Source: DATJFQ01 sp035492775
Lineage (GTDB): Bacteria > Acidobacteriota > Vicinamibacteria > Vicinamibacterales > 2-12-FULL-66-21
Direction: 5' to 3'
DNA length: 64,000 nt
Assembly: GCA_035492775.1 (NCBI GenBank)
Contig: DATJIW010000058.1
Coordinates: 5,847 to 69,846, forward strand
The notes beneath the pieces are model-generated. The model did no database searches and was not told the DNA's origin. It was given only the letters and a program-made list of their open reading frames with translations. A program made the translations under genes and the position numbers. The number at the start of each line of letters is the position of its first letter. The first letter of the stretch is position 1. Shown piece after piece: positions 36,387 through 48,465 of the stretch.

Positions 36387-37298
36387 TCAGCGTCTCCGCC
36401 AATAACGGGCGAGTCCTTGATACGAGTAGTTCAGCCCGCCCGCGTGCATGTACCCTTCCGCTTCGCTTTCTCCGACGCGCTGTCGCAGGATCGCCGCGGC
36501 CTCGTCCGTAAATTGACGCTGCCTGCCCGCGTCGTCCAGCGAGGCGTCGGCGAGCAGCCGGCGGACGATGCGGCTCCAGTCGGCGAGGTTCTCGAACATC
36601 GCCTGCAGGTGCTGACGCGCGCCGTGGACGGCGCCGAAGTGCGTGAGGAAGAGCGTATCGGGATCCCAAGCCAGGATCCGCTCCTGGCTGACGTGCCAGC
36701 CCTCGATGTCGATGTCCGGGGGCGGCGTCGGCGGCATCACGTAGGACCCTGAGCCGCGGCGGATTCCCGCGGTGTCGCCGACGAACGCCACTCGCGATGC
36801 CGCATCGAGGTACGACACATGGTGCGAGGCGTGACCCGGCGTGTACTCGACTCGGATCTCTCGTCCGACGACCGCGAGTGTTTCTCCGCCTTTCAGCACT
36901 CGGATGCGTGCGGCCGCCACCGGCCGCACCTCTCCCCAGAGCCGATCCATGTCCTGTCCGTACAAACGTCCAGCGCTGCTCAGCAGCTTTGACGGATCGA
37001 TCATGTGCGGCGCACCCCGCTCGTGTACATACACATCCATGTGCGGATGGCGTTCGAGGATGGCCCCCGTCGCGCCTGCGTGATCGAGGTGAATATGGGT
37101 CAGCAGCAGCTGGCGCACGTCTCCGAAGTCGATGCCTTTTTTCTCAAGCTCCCGCTCGAGCGTCTCCAGCGTCGTCGCAGGCCCTGGATCGACGAGGGCG
37201 ACGCCAGCCGCGCCATGCAGGATCGCCGTCGCGATGATCGCCGGGCGTCCGAGGAAGTCGAGGTCTACGTAGTCAAGTCCGGAAGCGAGGGCGGGCAT
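36387..37298 (-). CDS. MBL-fold metallo-hydrolase
   Basis: A 303-residue metallo-beta-lactamase-fold protein. Metal motifs are LLTHIHLDHAGATG (HxHxDH, near residue 67), PGHASHHVSY, FVGDTAG and a late histidine in FLTHFGAVHG. The N-terminal VDLDFLGRPAIIATAIL and a C-terminal helical tail resemble hydrolases near the glyoxalase II/RNase Z-like group. Substrate unknown. It is transcribed divergently from clpS. Confidence 0.87.
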   Translation of the reverse strand: MPALASGLDYVDLDFLGRPAIIATAILHGAAGVALVDPGPATTLETLERELEKKGIDFGDVRQLLLTHIHLDHAGATGAILERHPHMDVYVHERGAPHMIDPSKLLSSAGRLYGQDMDRLWGEVRPVAAARIRVLKGGETLAVVGREIRVEYTPGHASHHVSYLDAASRVAFVGDTAGIRRGSGSYVMPPTPPPDIDIEGWHVSQERILAWDPDTLFLTHFGAVHGARQHLQAMFENLADWSRIVRRLLADASLDDAGRQRQFTDEAAAILRQRVGESEAEGYMHAGGLNYSYQGLARYWRRR

Positions 37299-37383
37299 TC
37301 GTTATCGTCTGATGCGGAGGCCGGTCCGGAACGCGCTGCACCTCGTTTCACGTCCGCGCCTATGGGTGCGCATCTTAGCAGCT

Positions 37384-37392
37384 TGTTAGAAT
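37384..37392 (+). promoter_or_regulatory. Extended -10 promoter for clpS
   Basis: TGT-TAGAAT forms an extended -10 (TG-N-TATAAT with one change), placing the start of transcription a few bases before the clpS ATG at 37405. No -35 match is visible, which is usual for extended -10 promoters. Confidence 0.4.
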
Positions 37393-37404
37393 GACTTGAG
37401 ACAG

Positions 37405-37719
37405 ATGGGGGACACCGGGCGTCAAACGGGGGGAGAGGTCCTCGAGGGGACCCGGCAGGAAACCAAGAAGCCGGACCTCTACAAGGTCCTGCTGCTCAAC
37501 GACGACTACACCACGATGGACTTCGTCGTCGAGATCCTCGAAACGGTCTTCCAGAAGGGCCCGGCCGAAGCCTATCGCATAATGATGGCGGTCCACACGC
37601 AGGGGAAGGGACTCTGCGGCGTGTATCCGTTCGAAGTTGCGGAGACCAAGGTCGCAACGGTGATCGATCTCGCGCGAGGCAGCGGTTTTCCGCTGCGCGC
37701 CGCGATGGAACCTGAATAG
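37405..37719 (+). CDS. clpS: ClpS adaptor protein
   Basis: A 104-residue ClpS. Conserved parts are LYKVLLLNDDYTTMDFVVEIL (DD-Y and M in the N-degron pocket) and VHTQGKGLCGVYPFEVAETK with the pocket histidine. It binds N-end-rule substrates and delivers them to ClpA, which is the next gene ten bases downstream. ATG at 37405 preferred; a TTG lies at 37396. Confidence 0.95.
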   Translation: MGDTGRQTGGEVLEGTRQETKKPDLYKVLLLNDDYTTMDFVVEILETVFQKGPAEAYRIMMAVHTQGKGLCGVYPFEVAETKVATVIDLARGSGFPLRAAMEPE

Positions 37720-37729
37720 CACGTGAAAC

Positions 37730-40040
<2,311 letters not shown>

Positions 40041-40048
<8 letters not shown>

Positions 40049-40643
40049 CGAGCACGACATCCCGGTAAAGGTCGTGGACCGACGCTGGTGGGCGCGCGGC
40101 GAGGACGCCGCACCGGCCGCCGGCGAGCCGGCGCGCAAGCCGACCTATGTCGAGGAGCTGGAGCGGCAGCTTGCCGAAAAGGACAAGGCCGCTCAGGAAT
40201 ACCTCTCGAAGTACCGCGCCGCGTCGCAGGAGTTCGAGAATGCCCGCGCACGGATGCGGAAGGAGCTTGCGAAGGACGCCGAACGCAGCCGGCGCGAAGT
40301 TCTCGTGAGCCTCCTCGAAGTCGTCGACAATCTCGACCGCGCGATCGACGCGGCGATGCAGGCCGGTACGCCGCCGAACGACCCGTTGCTTCAGGGTGTC
40401 GAGATGGTCCGCCGGCAATTCCTGGCGAAGCTCGAAGGCTTCGACGTCAGACGGATCGACGCCGCCGGCACCACGTTCGATCCGCTGCTGCACGAGGCGG
40501 TGAGCGCAGTCCCGGCGTCCGACGCGGCGCTCGACGGCCGAATCGTCGGAATCGTGCGGCAGGGATACCGGATCGGCGACGAAGTGCTGCGTCCCGCGCT
40601 GGTCGCGGTGGCGCGGCACGGCGAACACACCCTCCAGCGCTGA
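40041..40643 (+). CDS. grpE: GrpE-family nucleotide exchange factor
   Basis: A 200-residue GrpE. The GTG at 40041 overlaps the clpA stop. A long coiled coil (YVEELERQLAEKDKAAQEYL to RKELAKDAERSRR) leads into VSLLEVVDNLDRAIDAA and the beta domain with GVEMVRRQFLAKLEGF, FDPLLHEAVSAV and VRQGYRIGDEVLRPALVAVA. GrpE releases ADP from DnaK. It is not next to dnaK or dnaJ here but coupled to clpA, which is unusual; a second copy elsewhere is possible. Confidence 0.9.
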
Positions 40644-40666
40644 GCCGGGTGGCCAACACTCGGTAA

Positions 40667-41950
40667 GTGCGCATTCTCTTCGCGACGTTCGGATCGCTCG
40701 GGGACCTCCACCCTGTCATCGCGCTCGGACTCGAGCTGCAGCGCCGCGGCCACGCCGCGGCGATCGTGACGTCGGAGTATCACCGCGATCGAATACGGAA
40801 GACGGGCCTTGGCTTCTACCCCGCCGCCCCGGACCTGCGGCCCGACGATAAAGCGCTGATCCGCGCGACCATGGACGAACGGCGTGGACCGGAGGAAGTC
40901 GTCCGGTTCATGCTCCGCGAATTGCCGCGCACCTACGCGGACTACGAGCGCGCCGTCAACGCGGATGGCGGCGCCGATCTGATCGTCACGAGCGATCTCG
41001 CCTACGCAGGGCCCATCCTGGCCCAGAAAACCGGCGTGCCGTGGGCATCGCAGGTGCTGTCGCCCATCTCCTTTCTCTCGCCCTACGACGAGACGGTGCT
41101 GCCGCCGCTGCCGTGGCTGCGGCACCTGCATGCGTTGGGGCCTGGCGTCTACGGTGCCGTGCTGGGGCTGGCGAAGCGCGCCGCGAGGCGCCTCACGACT
41201 CCAATCAACGATTTCCGGATGTCGCTCGGCCTCCCGCCGGTGCGGGATCCGTTTTTCGATGACAAACACGCGCCGACGCTCGTGCTGGCGATGTTCTCTC
41301 GTGTGATCGCCGAACCGCGGCCGGACTGGCCGCCGCAGACCGTGATGACCGGGTACGCCTTCTACGACGGCGACGAACCGGAGCTGTCATCCGATCTCAC
41401 GGCCTTTCTCGACGCCGGTGCGGCGCCGATTGTTTTCACGCTCGGCTCCGCGGCCGTGTACGATCCCGGATCCTTTTTCGTGGAGAGCGCCGCCGCGGCG
41501 CGCGGTCTGCATCGCCGGGCCGTTCTTCTCGTCGGCCCCGAGCCGGGGCCGCTTGCGCCGGCCGGCGATGACGTCGACATCAGCGCTTACGCGCCGTTTT
41601 CAAAGCTGTTTCCACGGGCGGCGGCTATCGTCCATCAGGGCGGATCCGGCACGACCGCACAGGCCATGCGGTCCGGCCGCCCGATGGTGATCGTCCCCTA
41701 CGCACACGACCAGCCCGACAACGCTCTGCGCGTGTCTCGATTGGGCATCGCGCGAACAATCAAGCGCAATCACTACTCTGCTGATGCAGCCGCGACCGCA
41801 CTGCGTCTGCTGCTCGACGATCCGATGGTGCCGCGTCGATGCGAAGAGGTGCGCGAACGGTTGCTGCAGGAAAACGGCGCAGCCGCAGCCGCTGACGCGA
41901 TCGAAGACCGATACGCGAACTGCAAAATCCGTGGAGCCACTGCTTACTAA
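40667..41950 (+). CDS. Glycosyltransferase family 1 (UDP-glucuronosyl/macrolide-type)
   Basis: A 427-residue GT-B enzyme. N-terminal ILFATFGSLGDLHPVIALGLEL is the acceptor-domain signature; the C-terminal nucleotide-sugar motif is AAAIVHQGGSGTTAQAMRSGRPMVIVPYAHDQPDNA. The family glycosylates lipids, sterols, polyketides or flavonoids. GTG at 40667 is 23 bases after grpE. No biosynthetic partner genes are nearby, so the acceptor is unknown. The 3' end runs into the outer arm of the large palindrome. Confidence 0.9.
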   Translation: MRILFATFGSLGDLHPVIALGLELQRRGHAAAIVTSEYHRDRIRKTGLGFYPAAPDLRPDDKALIRATMDERRGPEEVVRFMLRELPRTYADYERAVNADGGADLIVTSDLAYAGPILAQKTGVPWASQVLSPISFLSPYDETVLPPLPWLRHLHALGPGVYGAVLGLAKRAARRLTTPINDFRMSLGLPPVRDPFFDDKHAPTLVLAMFSRVIAEPRPDWPPQTVMTGYAFYDGDEPELSSDLTAFLDAGAAPIVFTLGSAAVYDPGSFFVESAAAARGLHRRAVLLVGPEPGPLAPAGDDVDISAYAPFSKLFPRAAAIVHQGGSGTTAQAMRSGRPMVIVPYAHDQPDNALRVSRLGIARTIKRNHYSADAAATALRLLLDDPMVPRRCEEVRERLLQENGAAAAADAIEDRYANCKIRGATAY

Positions 41951-42155
41951 GAGGCCACGGAGGCCACGGAGCAACGAGATACCGAGCGGCTGCCCTGTCA
42001 GACCGGCGAAGCCGGCCTGACCGGGAGACGAAAGAGATCTGGAAAATGAGTCGCAACCATCCCAGGCGGACTCATTTTCCAGATCTCTTTCGTCTCCTGG
42101 CCGCGCGTCCCGCGCGGCAGGACAGCCGCCTTCGTGGCCTTCGTGGCCTCTTAGT
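41946..42155. repeat. Large nested palindrome, cloverleaf-like, between convergent genes
   Basis: Outer arms 41946-41971 and 42130-42155 pair over 26 bases (two G-T wobbles) and contain a repeated 9-mer GAGGCCACG. A second stem, 41986-41999 with 42116-42129, pairs over 14 bases with one mismatch and one wobble. Inside are a small hairpin (CCGGC-GAA-GCCGG, 42003-42015), a perfect 29-base inverted repeat (42024-42052 with 42069-42097, loop 16) and a GC hairpin (42101-42117) that competes with the second stem. It covers the last codons of the GT1 gene and ends seventeen bases from the YncE-like gene's 3' end. Confidence 0.9.
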
Positions 42156-42172
42156 GGACCCAGGTGTTCAAG

Positions 42173-43156
42173 TCAGCGCGACGGAACAAACGCCATTCCG
42201 TCCGGCCCTCGGCCCGGCTCGATCCGCCTCGCCACGGTCCACGTGTTCAGATCCACGACGGCGATGTTGTTATCGCCGGCCACCGCCACGAAAGCCGTCG
42301 CGCCGTCCGGCGCGATCAGGATGCCCTCCGGGTTTCGGCCGACCGGGAGGCGCCGCGCAATCGAGCGTGTCGCGACGTCGATGACGACGAGATCGCCGGA
42401 GTCCACGTCGCTGATGAGGGCGTGCCGCCCGTCGCGCGTGAACTTCAGGCGATTGGATCGTTTCGTACCCGCGTCGATGGTCGCCGTCACTTTCCGAGCC
42501 GCGAGATCGATGATGGAGACTCCGCCGTCGCCGGAATGTGCGGCCCAGACTTCCCGGCCGTCCGGCGACACGTCGAAGCCTTCCGGTCCTTTGCCGACCG
42601 CGATGGTCGTCGTGCTCCAGTTCAGCGGATTGGCGGCGGCCCGCTCGAGGAGGGTCATGCTGTTCGATCCGATATTGCACGTGACAATGCGCGCCCCGTC
42701 GGCACTGACCCACAGCATGTGCGTCCCGGTCTGGCCGGTCCCCATGAGCCAGTCGATTTTGTCGGCCTGCGGGTCGTAGCGGCCGATCAGCCTGTTCGTT
42801 TCGGACGTGAAGTACAGCCTGCCGTCAAGGAAGACAAGGCCGTGCGGGCGCCTGAGCGGCGTCACATCGATCCGCCGCGACTCTTTCATGGCGGCGAGAT
42901 CGATCATGGAGATGCTCGACCCCGGCGTCCGCTCGCCGTAGTTGGCGGCGAACGCCCACCGTCCGTCGTCTGATACGGCGACCTCGTGCGGACCCTCACC
43001 GGTCGCGACGGTGCCCAGAATCCTTCCCGATGCTGCGTCGATCGTGACCAGCGTCGCGTCGTCCTTGTTCAGCACGACGAGCCTGCCGCCGGTCTGCGCG
43101 GCTGACGGTTGCGCCGCGCAGGCGAGAACGAAGAGTCCAGTGCAGATGGTTTTCAT
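42173..43156 (-). CDS. Secreted YncE-family beta-propeller protein
   Basis: A 327-residue protein with a signal peptide (1-20, cut after SAAQ) and repeated 40-45-residue blades of the type VVLNKDDATLVTIDAASGRIL or IAPDGATAFVAVAGDNNIAVVD, giving about seven blades. YncE-like propellers occur in the periplasm and often have no known ligand. It is convergent with the GT1 gene and divergent from the zinc-ribbon gene, with only 40 bases between the start codons. Confidence 0.88.
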   Translation of the reverse strand: MKTICTGLFVLACAAQPSAAQTGGRLVVLNKDDATLVTIDAASGRILGTVATGEGPHEVAVSDDGRWAFAANYGERTPGSSISMIDLAAMKESRRIDVTPLRRPHGLVFLDGRLYFTSETNRLIGRYDPQADKIDWLMGTGQTGTHMLWVSADGARIVTCNIGSNSMTLLERAAANPLNWSTTTIAVGKGPEGFDVSPDGREVWAAHSGDGGVSIIDLAARKVTATIDAGTKRSNRLKFTRDGRHALISDVDSGDLVVIDVATRSIARRLPVGRNPEGILIAPDGATAFVAVAGDNNIAVVDLNTWTVARRIEPGRGPDGMAFVPSR

Positions 43157-43196
43157 GCGCGGATGATAGCCCGCCTGATTGATCTAGAATCATCGG

Positions 43197-43412
43197 ATGC
43201 CGCTTTTCGAATACGTGTGCCAGGACTGCAGCCGACAATTCGAGGCTTTCGTCACGCAGGATCGGACGCCCGCGTGTCCGTCCTGCCAGGGAACGAGGCT
43301 TCGGAAGCTGCTCTCGTCGCCCGGCATGGTCGGGGCGGCGGCGGCGAGGGAGACCCCATCGTTTCCGTCCTGCGGCGCCGCGTGCGGATGCCGCCACCAA
43401 TCGGTGAATTAG
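43197..43412 (+). CDS. FmdB-family zinc ribbon protein (71 aa)
   Basis: A 71-residue protein starting MPLFEYVCQDC and ending in a Cys/Gly-rich tail. The zinc knuckles are CQDC and CPSC; the FEAFVT segment and KLLSSPGM are typical of the FmdB/CxxC_CxxC_SSSS regulatory family. Possibly regulatory. The stop lies within the first unit of an octamer repeat block. Confidence 0.85.
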   Translation: MPLFEYVCQDCSRQFEAFVTQDRTPACPSCQGTRLRKLLSSPGMVGAAAARETPSFPSCGAACGCRHQSVN

Positions 43413-43443
43413 TGGATCAGTGAATTGGTGAATTGGCGGATCC
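43404..43443. repeat. Octamer tandem repeat block H (GTGAATTG)
   Basis: Units GTGAATTA, GTGGATCA, GTGAATTG, GTGAATTG and GCGGATCC. The first unit supplies the stop codon of the zinc-ribbon gene. With 43451-43462 the last units form a hairpin (12-base arms with one mismatch) upstream of the rhodanese start. Confidence 0.8.
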
Positions 43444-43483
43444 ACCGATTCGCGAATTCACCACCTGGTCCGGAGGAACTGCC

Positions 43484-44353
<870 letters not shown>

Positions 44354-44800
44354 ATGGCACTACCGAAGAAGCTCGAGGACGTGATTGAAACGCTCGAACT
44401 GTTCGATCCCTCGGATCGAACGGGCATGCTCCTGAGCTATTCGGATCAGTTTCGCGAGGTGCCGCGCGAGATCGCCACGCGGCCATTTGCGAAATCTCAC
44501 CAGATCCCGCAGTGCGAGTCGGATGCATACGCGTGGGCGATGAAGCGGCCGGACGGGGGACTGGACCTGCACTTCGCGGTCGAGAACCCGTCCGGGGTAT
44601 CGGCTCGGGCCCTCGCAGTCATCCTTCAGAAGACGCTGTCGGGGCTTCCTCCTTCCGAGATCGCGCAGATCGACCCGGCGATCGTCGAACGTATTTTTCG
44701 CCAGAACATTTCGATGGGCAAAGGTCTGGGCCTGATGTCGATGGTCCAGGCCGTTCAGGCGCTCGCAAAGGCGGCCGCCGCACAGGATACCCACGCATGA
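44354..44800 (+). CDS. sufE: SufE-family cysteine desulfuration protein
   Basis: A 148-residue SufE. Conserved segments are RTGMLLSYSDQFREVP and SHQIPQCESDAYAW, the latter with the sulfur-accepting cysteine, and LSGLPPSEIAQIDP. It receives persulfide from a cysteine desulfurase for Fe-S assembly. Start directly follows the rhodanese stop; the end overlaps the M28 peptidase start (ATGA). Confidence 0.92.
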   Translation: MALPKKLEDVIETLELFDPSDRTGMLLSYSDQFREVPREIATRPFAKSHQIPQCESDAYAWAMKRPDGGLDLHFAVENPSGVSARALAVILQKTLSGLPPSEIAQIDPAIVERIFRQNISMGKGLGLMSMVQAVQALAKAAAAQDTHA

Positions 44801-46962
44801 CGCGGATGCACGTCATTGGTTCGCTCGCTCCCCTCCTCGCCGTGCTGCTTGCCCCCGGGGTCCTGTCGCAACCGGCGCAGCCGATTCGCGGGTTCAGCGC
44901 GGCAGGCGCCGACCAGGAGCGCAGCGCCGAAGAGCGGTTCCGCGGGATTCCCAAGCCGGAGAACCTGCGCGAATACATGCGCGCCATCACATCCGAGCCG
45001 CATCATGCCGGCAGCCCGGGCAGCCGCAAGGTCGCAGAATACGTGCTCGGACGATTCAAATCGTTCGGCCTCGACGCTTCGATCGAAGAGTTCGAAGGGC
45101 TCATGCCGTATCCGACGGAACGCGTTCTCGAGATGACCGCGCCGGAGCGCTACGTCGCGAAACTCGAAGAACCGGCGGTGCCGGAAGATCCTGATTCGAA
45201 CGCCAGAGGGCAGCTGCCACCCTTCAACGCTTACTCGGCGGACGGCGACGTCACCGGCGAACTGGTGTACGTCAATTACGGGCTTCCGTCGGATTACGAC
45301 GAGCTCGCCAAGCTGGGCGTCAGCGTGAAGGGGAAGATCGTCATCGCGCGTTATGGCGAGAGCTGGCGCGGCATCAAGCCGAAGGTCGCTTACGAGCATG
45401 GCGCCATCGGCTGCATCATCTACTCGGATCCGCGCGAGGACGGGTACTGGCCGGGGGACGTCTATCCAAAGGGATCCTATCGTCCCGAGCAAGGCGTCCA
45501 GCGCGGGAGCGTCATGGACATGCCGATCCATCCCGGTGATCCGCTGTCCCCGGGCAAGCCCGCGGATCCAGGAACGCTGAACGTGGCGGATCGTGCCGCG
45601 TCCGATGTCATCCTGAAGATTCCCGTGCAGCCGATCTCCTACGGTGACGCGCTGCCGCTCCTGCGAAATCTGGCCGGTCCAGTCGCCCCCTCGGAATGGC
45701 GCGGAGCGCTCCCCATCACGTATCACGTGGGCGCGGGTCCCGCGACAGTGCACCTCAAGCTCGCGTTCGACTGGAAGGTGCGGCCGCTCTACGATGTGGT
45801 CGCGCGGATTGACGGGTCGGAGCACCCCGACGAGTGGATCATCCAGGGAAACCATCACGACGCGTGGGTCAGGGGCGCGTCGGATCCGACGAGCGGAAAC
45901 GTCGCGCTCATCGAAACCGCGCGCGGATTTGGCGAGCTGCTGAAGAGCGGCTGGCGGCCGAAGCGGACGATCATCCTGGCGTCGTGGGACGGCGAGGAAT
46001 GGGGACTGCTCGGATCGACGGAATGGGCGGAAAAACACGCCGCCGAGCTCTCGAAAAACGCCGTCGCGTACCTGAACAGCGACAGCACCGGCAAGGGATG
46101 GCTGACCGCGTCAGGGTCGCACTCGCTGCAGGCGCTGGTGAACGAGGTGATGCGCGATCTGATGGACCCGAAGGACGCCGAGCGGACGCTGTTCGAAGCG
46201 AAGCTGGATCACGCGATCGAAATGGCACGCACGGATGACGCCCGGGCGAAATTGCGCGCGCGAAACGACTTCCCGATCGAAGCGCTCGGATCGGGATCCG
46301 ACTACACGTCGTTCCTGGATTATCTGCAGATCGCGTCGCTCAACGTCGGATTCGGTGGCGAGGGCGGCGGCGGCGTCTATCACTCCGCATACGACTCGTT
46401 CTACTGGTACACCCACTTCTCCGACGCCGACTTCGCATACGGTGCCGCGTTCTCGCGGACGATGGGAACGCTGCTGATGCGGCTGGCAGACGCCGACGTG
46501 CTGCCGTTCGAATTCACTGCAACAGCGCGCACGCTCAACGGCTACGTCGACGATATTGCTCGACTCGCAAAAGACACCGGCGCGCCGGACTTCGATCTCG
46601 CGCCGCTTCGAAAAGCCGCCGACCACCTCGATCGCGCTGCGCGGGCATACAACGCCGCCGCGACTCCCGAGCGTCTCGCGCGTGTGACCGGCAATCGGCT
46701 GGACGATCTGAACCGTACGCTGTATACGAGCGAGCGCGCATTCCGTTACGACGCCGGGCTGCCGCGCCGCCCGTGGTTCAAGCATCTCGCCTACGCGCCT
46801 GGCTTTTACACGGGCTATGGCGTCAAGACGCTGCCGGCGATCCGCGAAGGTCTCGAGCAGAAACAATGGGACGAGGCGCGGAAGTTCGTACCGATCGTCG
46901 CGAAAGCCATCGACGCTCTCGCCGCGCAAGTCGATCACGCCGCTCAGATCGTCGGACAATAA
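44797..46962 (+). CDS. Secreted M28 peptidase, glutamate carboxypeptidase II-like
   Basis: A 721-residue protein with a signal peptide (MTRMHVIGSLAPLLAVLLAPG), a protease domain interrupted by a PA domain (about 120-330) and a C-terminal dimerisation-like helical domain, the layout of human PSMA. Zinc ligands are in GNHHDAWVRGA, DGEEWGLLGSTEW, YLNSDSTGKG and GVYHSAYDSF. It probably removes C-terminal or N-terminal residues from peptides outside the cytoplasm. ATG at 44797 overlaps the sufE stop. Confidence 0.92.
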   Translation: MTRMHVIGSLAPLLAVLLAPGVLSQPAQPIRGFSAAGADQERSAEERFRGIPKPENLREYMRAITSEPHHAGSPGSRKVAEYVLGRFKSFGLDASIEEFEGLMPYPTERVLEMTAPERYVAKLEEPAVPEDPDSNARGQLPPFNAYSADGDVTGELVYVNYGLPSDYDELAKLGVSVKGKIVIARYGESWRGIKPKVAYEHGAIGCIIYSDPREDGYWPGDVYPKGSYRPEQGVQRGSVMDMPIHPGDPLSPGKPADPGTLNVADRAASDVILKIPVQPISYGDALPLLRNLAGPVAPSEWRGALPITYHVGAGPATVHLKLAFDWKVRPLYDVVARIDGSEHPDEWIIQGNHHDAWVRGASDPTSGNVALIETARGFGELLKSGWRPKRTIILASWDGEEWGLLGSTEWAEKHAAELSKNAVAYLNSDSTGKGWLTASGSHSLQALVNEVMRDLMDPKDAERTLFEAKLDHAIEMARTDDARAKLRARNDFPIEALGSGSDYTSFLDYLQIASLNVGFGGEGGGGVYHSAYDSFYWYTHFSDADFAYGAAFSRTMGTLLMRLADADVLPFEFTATARTLNGYVDDIARLAKDTGAPDFDLAPLRKAADHLDRAARAYNAAATPERLARVTGNRLDDLNRTLYTSERAFRYDAGLPRRPWFKHLAYAPGFYTGYGVKTLPAIREGLEQKQWDEARKFVPIVAKAIDALAAQVDHAAQIVGQ

Positions 46963-46968
46963 CGACCG

Positions 46969-46990
46969 CGCCGGCGGTGGAAACCCGGCG
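46969..46990. terminator. Possible bidirectional hairpin between convergent genes
   Basis: CGCCGG (46969-46974) and CCGGCG (46985-46990) pair around a ten-base loop in the 30-base gap between the M28 and AlkB genes. No T-run. Weak. Confidence 0.3.
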
Positions 46991-46992
46991 GA

Positions 46993-47607
46993 TCACCATT
47001 CGCGAAAAGTGAGGTTGAAGCGTCCGGGACCCGTGCCCTCCGGCGCCGTACCTGTCAGGATCCGCGTGATGCCGTGGAAGCGGAGCCGCGAGGGTCCGCC
47101 CATGACGAGCACGTCGCCGGATCGCAGCACGAGCGGCTGCGTCGGTTCGCGACGCGTCAGGCCTCCCACGACGAATCGCGCAGCGTCCCCGAGCGACACG
47201 GACACGATCGGAATCCCGCGCGCGATCGTCTCGGGACGCTCGTCCTTGTCCTGGTGGACGCCCATGCGCGATTCCGCCGCGTAGTAATTCATGATGCAGA
47301 GGTCCGGCGACATCTCGAACCCAGCGTCCGCTGCCGCCGCGCGTGCGATCTCGCGGAACCGCTCCGGAATCGCGGGAACAGGCAATCCGTCGAAGTCGCC
47401 GCGGGTCGGTTCGTAGGCGTACGTCAACGCGTTCCAGTGGCGCCCGAGGCACAGCATCCCGACGCTCATCTTGCGGCCACCTCGCACGGTCGGTGTGTAC
47501 ATCGGCACCGATCCGTGCGCGAGCTCGTCGCAGGACGCCCACAGCTCGCGCTGCTCGGCCGGCGACAAACGTGACTGGAAGACGACGAGACCTGGCTGCA
47601 GCTCCAC
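46993..47607 (-). CDS. alkB: AlkB-like 2-oxoglutarate/Fe(II) dioxygenase
   Basis: About 204 residues. Iron ligands are in GVHQDKDE (HxD) and LRFHGITR (second His), and the 2-oxoglutarate arginine in GRFNLTFREW. The MNYYAAESRMGVHQD region is typical of bacterial AlkB, which repairs 1-methyladenine and 3-methylcytosine by oxidative demethylation. The start is uncertain: GTG at 47607 has GGGAGG eleven bases upstream, GTG at 47619 overlaps the previous stop and GTG at 47640 has no ribosome site. Confidence 0.87.
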   Translation of the reverse strand: MELQPGLVVFQSRLSPAEQRELWASCDELAHGSVPMYTPTVRGGRKMSVGMLCLGRHWNALTYAYEPTRGDFDGLPVPAIPERFREIARAAAADAGFEMSPDLCIMNYYAAESRMGVHQDKDERPETIARGIPIVSVSLGDAARFVVGGLTRREPTQPLVLRSGDVLVMGGPSRLRFHGITRILTGTAPEGTGPGRFNLTFREW

Positions 47608-47615
47608 GGCTGTGC

Positions 47616-48416
47616 TCACCTCCCGCCTCTGGACGCCCACGAACCCAATTGGTACAGCGCAATCGCGGCCGCCACGGTCACGTTCAGGGAATCCGCCGCG
47701 GCATCGACAGGAATTCGCGCGAGCACATCGCTGCAGTCGAGCGCGTCCGCCGACAATCCGCCGCCTTCCGCTCCGAGCAGCATCGCGACTTTCGACGCAG
47801 GGACGAGGTCGCGCAGATCGATCGCATCGGGCGCCGGCGTGAGCCCCACGATCTGAAAGCCAGCCGCCCTCAATTTCGCGACGGCTTCGATCACAGGCAG
47901 GCGCGTGAATGGGACCCTGAGCGTCGCGCCCATCGACGTGCGAACCGCCTTCCTGTAAAAGGGATCTCCGCAGCGCTCGTCAAGGACCACCCCGCCAGCG
48001 CCAAGCGCCAGCGCCGCACGGAAGAGGCCTCCGATGTTGTCGGGATTGCCGACACCCTCGAGCACCAGCAACCGCTCGGCCGGCAGGAGGGAAGCGAGCG
48101 AGTCCTCAACGCAAGGCCGACGCGCGAGCGCGAGGCACCCGCGGTGGAAGTTGAATCCGGTGACGGCACTCAGAACGTCTGGGGCGCAGATCAGCACGGC
48201 CGTCGTGACGCACTCGAGCCAGGGCGACAATTGCTGGTACGCCGCAGGTGTGACGACCACAGACTCGACGTGGAACCGCCTGTCTGCGATCAGCCGCTGC
48301 ACGACCAGGCGGCCTTCCGCGACGAACACTCCGCGCGCGAGAAGTGCCGCATGGTCACCGACGTCGCGATAGGGCGCGATCCGAACGTCCGCAGGATCCG
48401 CGACTGGAGTGCCCAT
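47616..48416 (-). CDS. TrmH/SpoU-family RNA 2'-O-methyltransferase
   Basis: A 266-residue SPOUT methyltransferase. The N-terminal RNA-binding part (FVAEGRLVVQRLI) is followed by the three knot motifs: LEGVGNPDNIGGLFRAA, MLLGAEGGGLS and DSLNVTVAAAIALYQL. The target could be tRNA or rRNA ribose. ATG at 48416 is preferred over TTG at 48443. Its end is coupled with the alkB gene. Confidence 0.92.
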   Translation of the reverse strand: MGTPVADPADVRIAPYRDVGDHAALLARGVFVAEGRLVVQRLIADRRFHVESVVVTPAAYQQLSPWLECVTTAVLICAPDVLSAVTGFNFHRGCLALARRPCVEDSLASLLPAERLLVLEGVGNPDNIGGLFRAALALGAGGVVLDERCGDPFYRKAVRTSMGATLRVPFTRLPVIEAVAKLRAAGFQIVGLTPAPDAIDLRDLVPASKVAMLLGAEGGGLSADALDCSDVLARIPVDAAADSLNVTVAAAIALYQLGSWASRGGR

Positions 48417-48465
48417 CGGCAAGGACCGGCAGAGATCAGGCAAAGATCGCCGGATCTCTGCGTGT

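Noticed and set aside
41946..42155. Palindrome as a simple bidirectional terminator
   Set aside because: It has no T-runs, is about 210 bp long and has several nested stems, so a terminator alone does not explain it, although termination may be a side effect.
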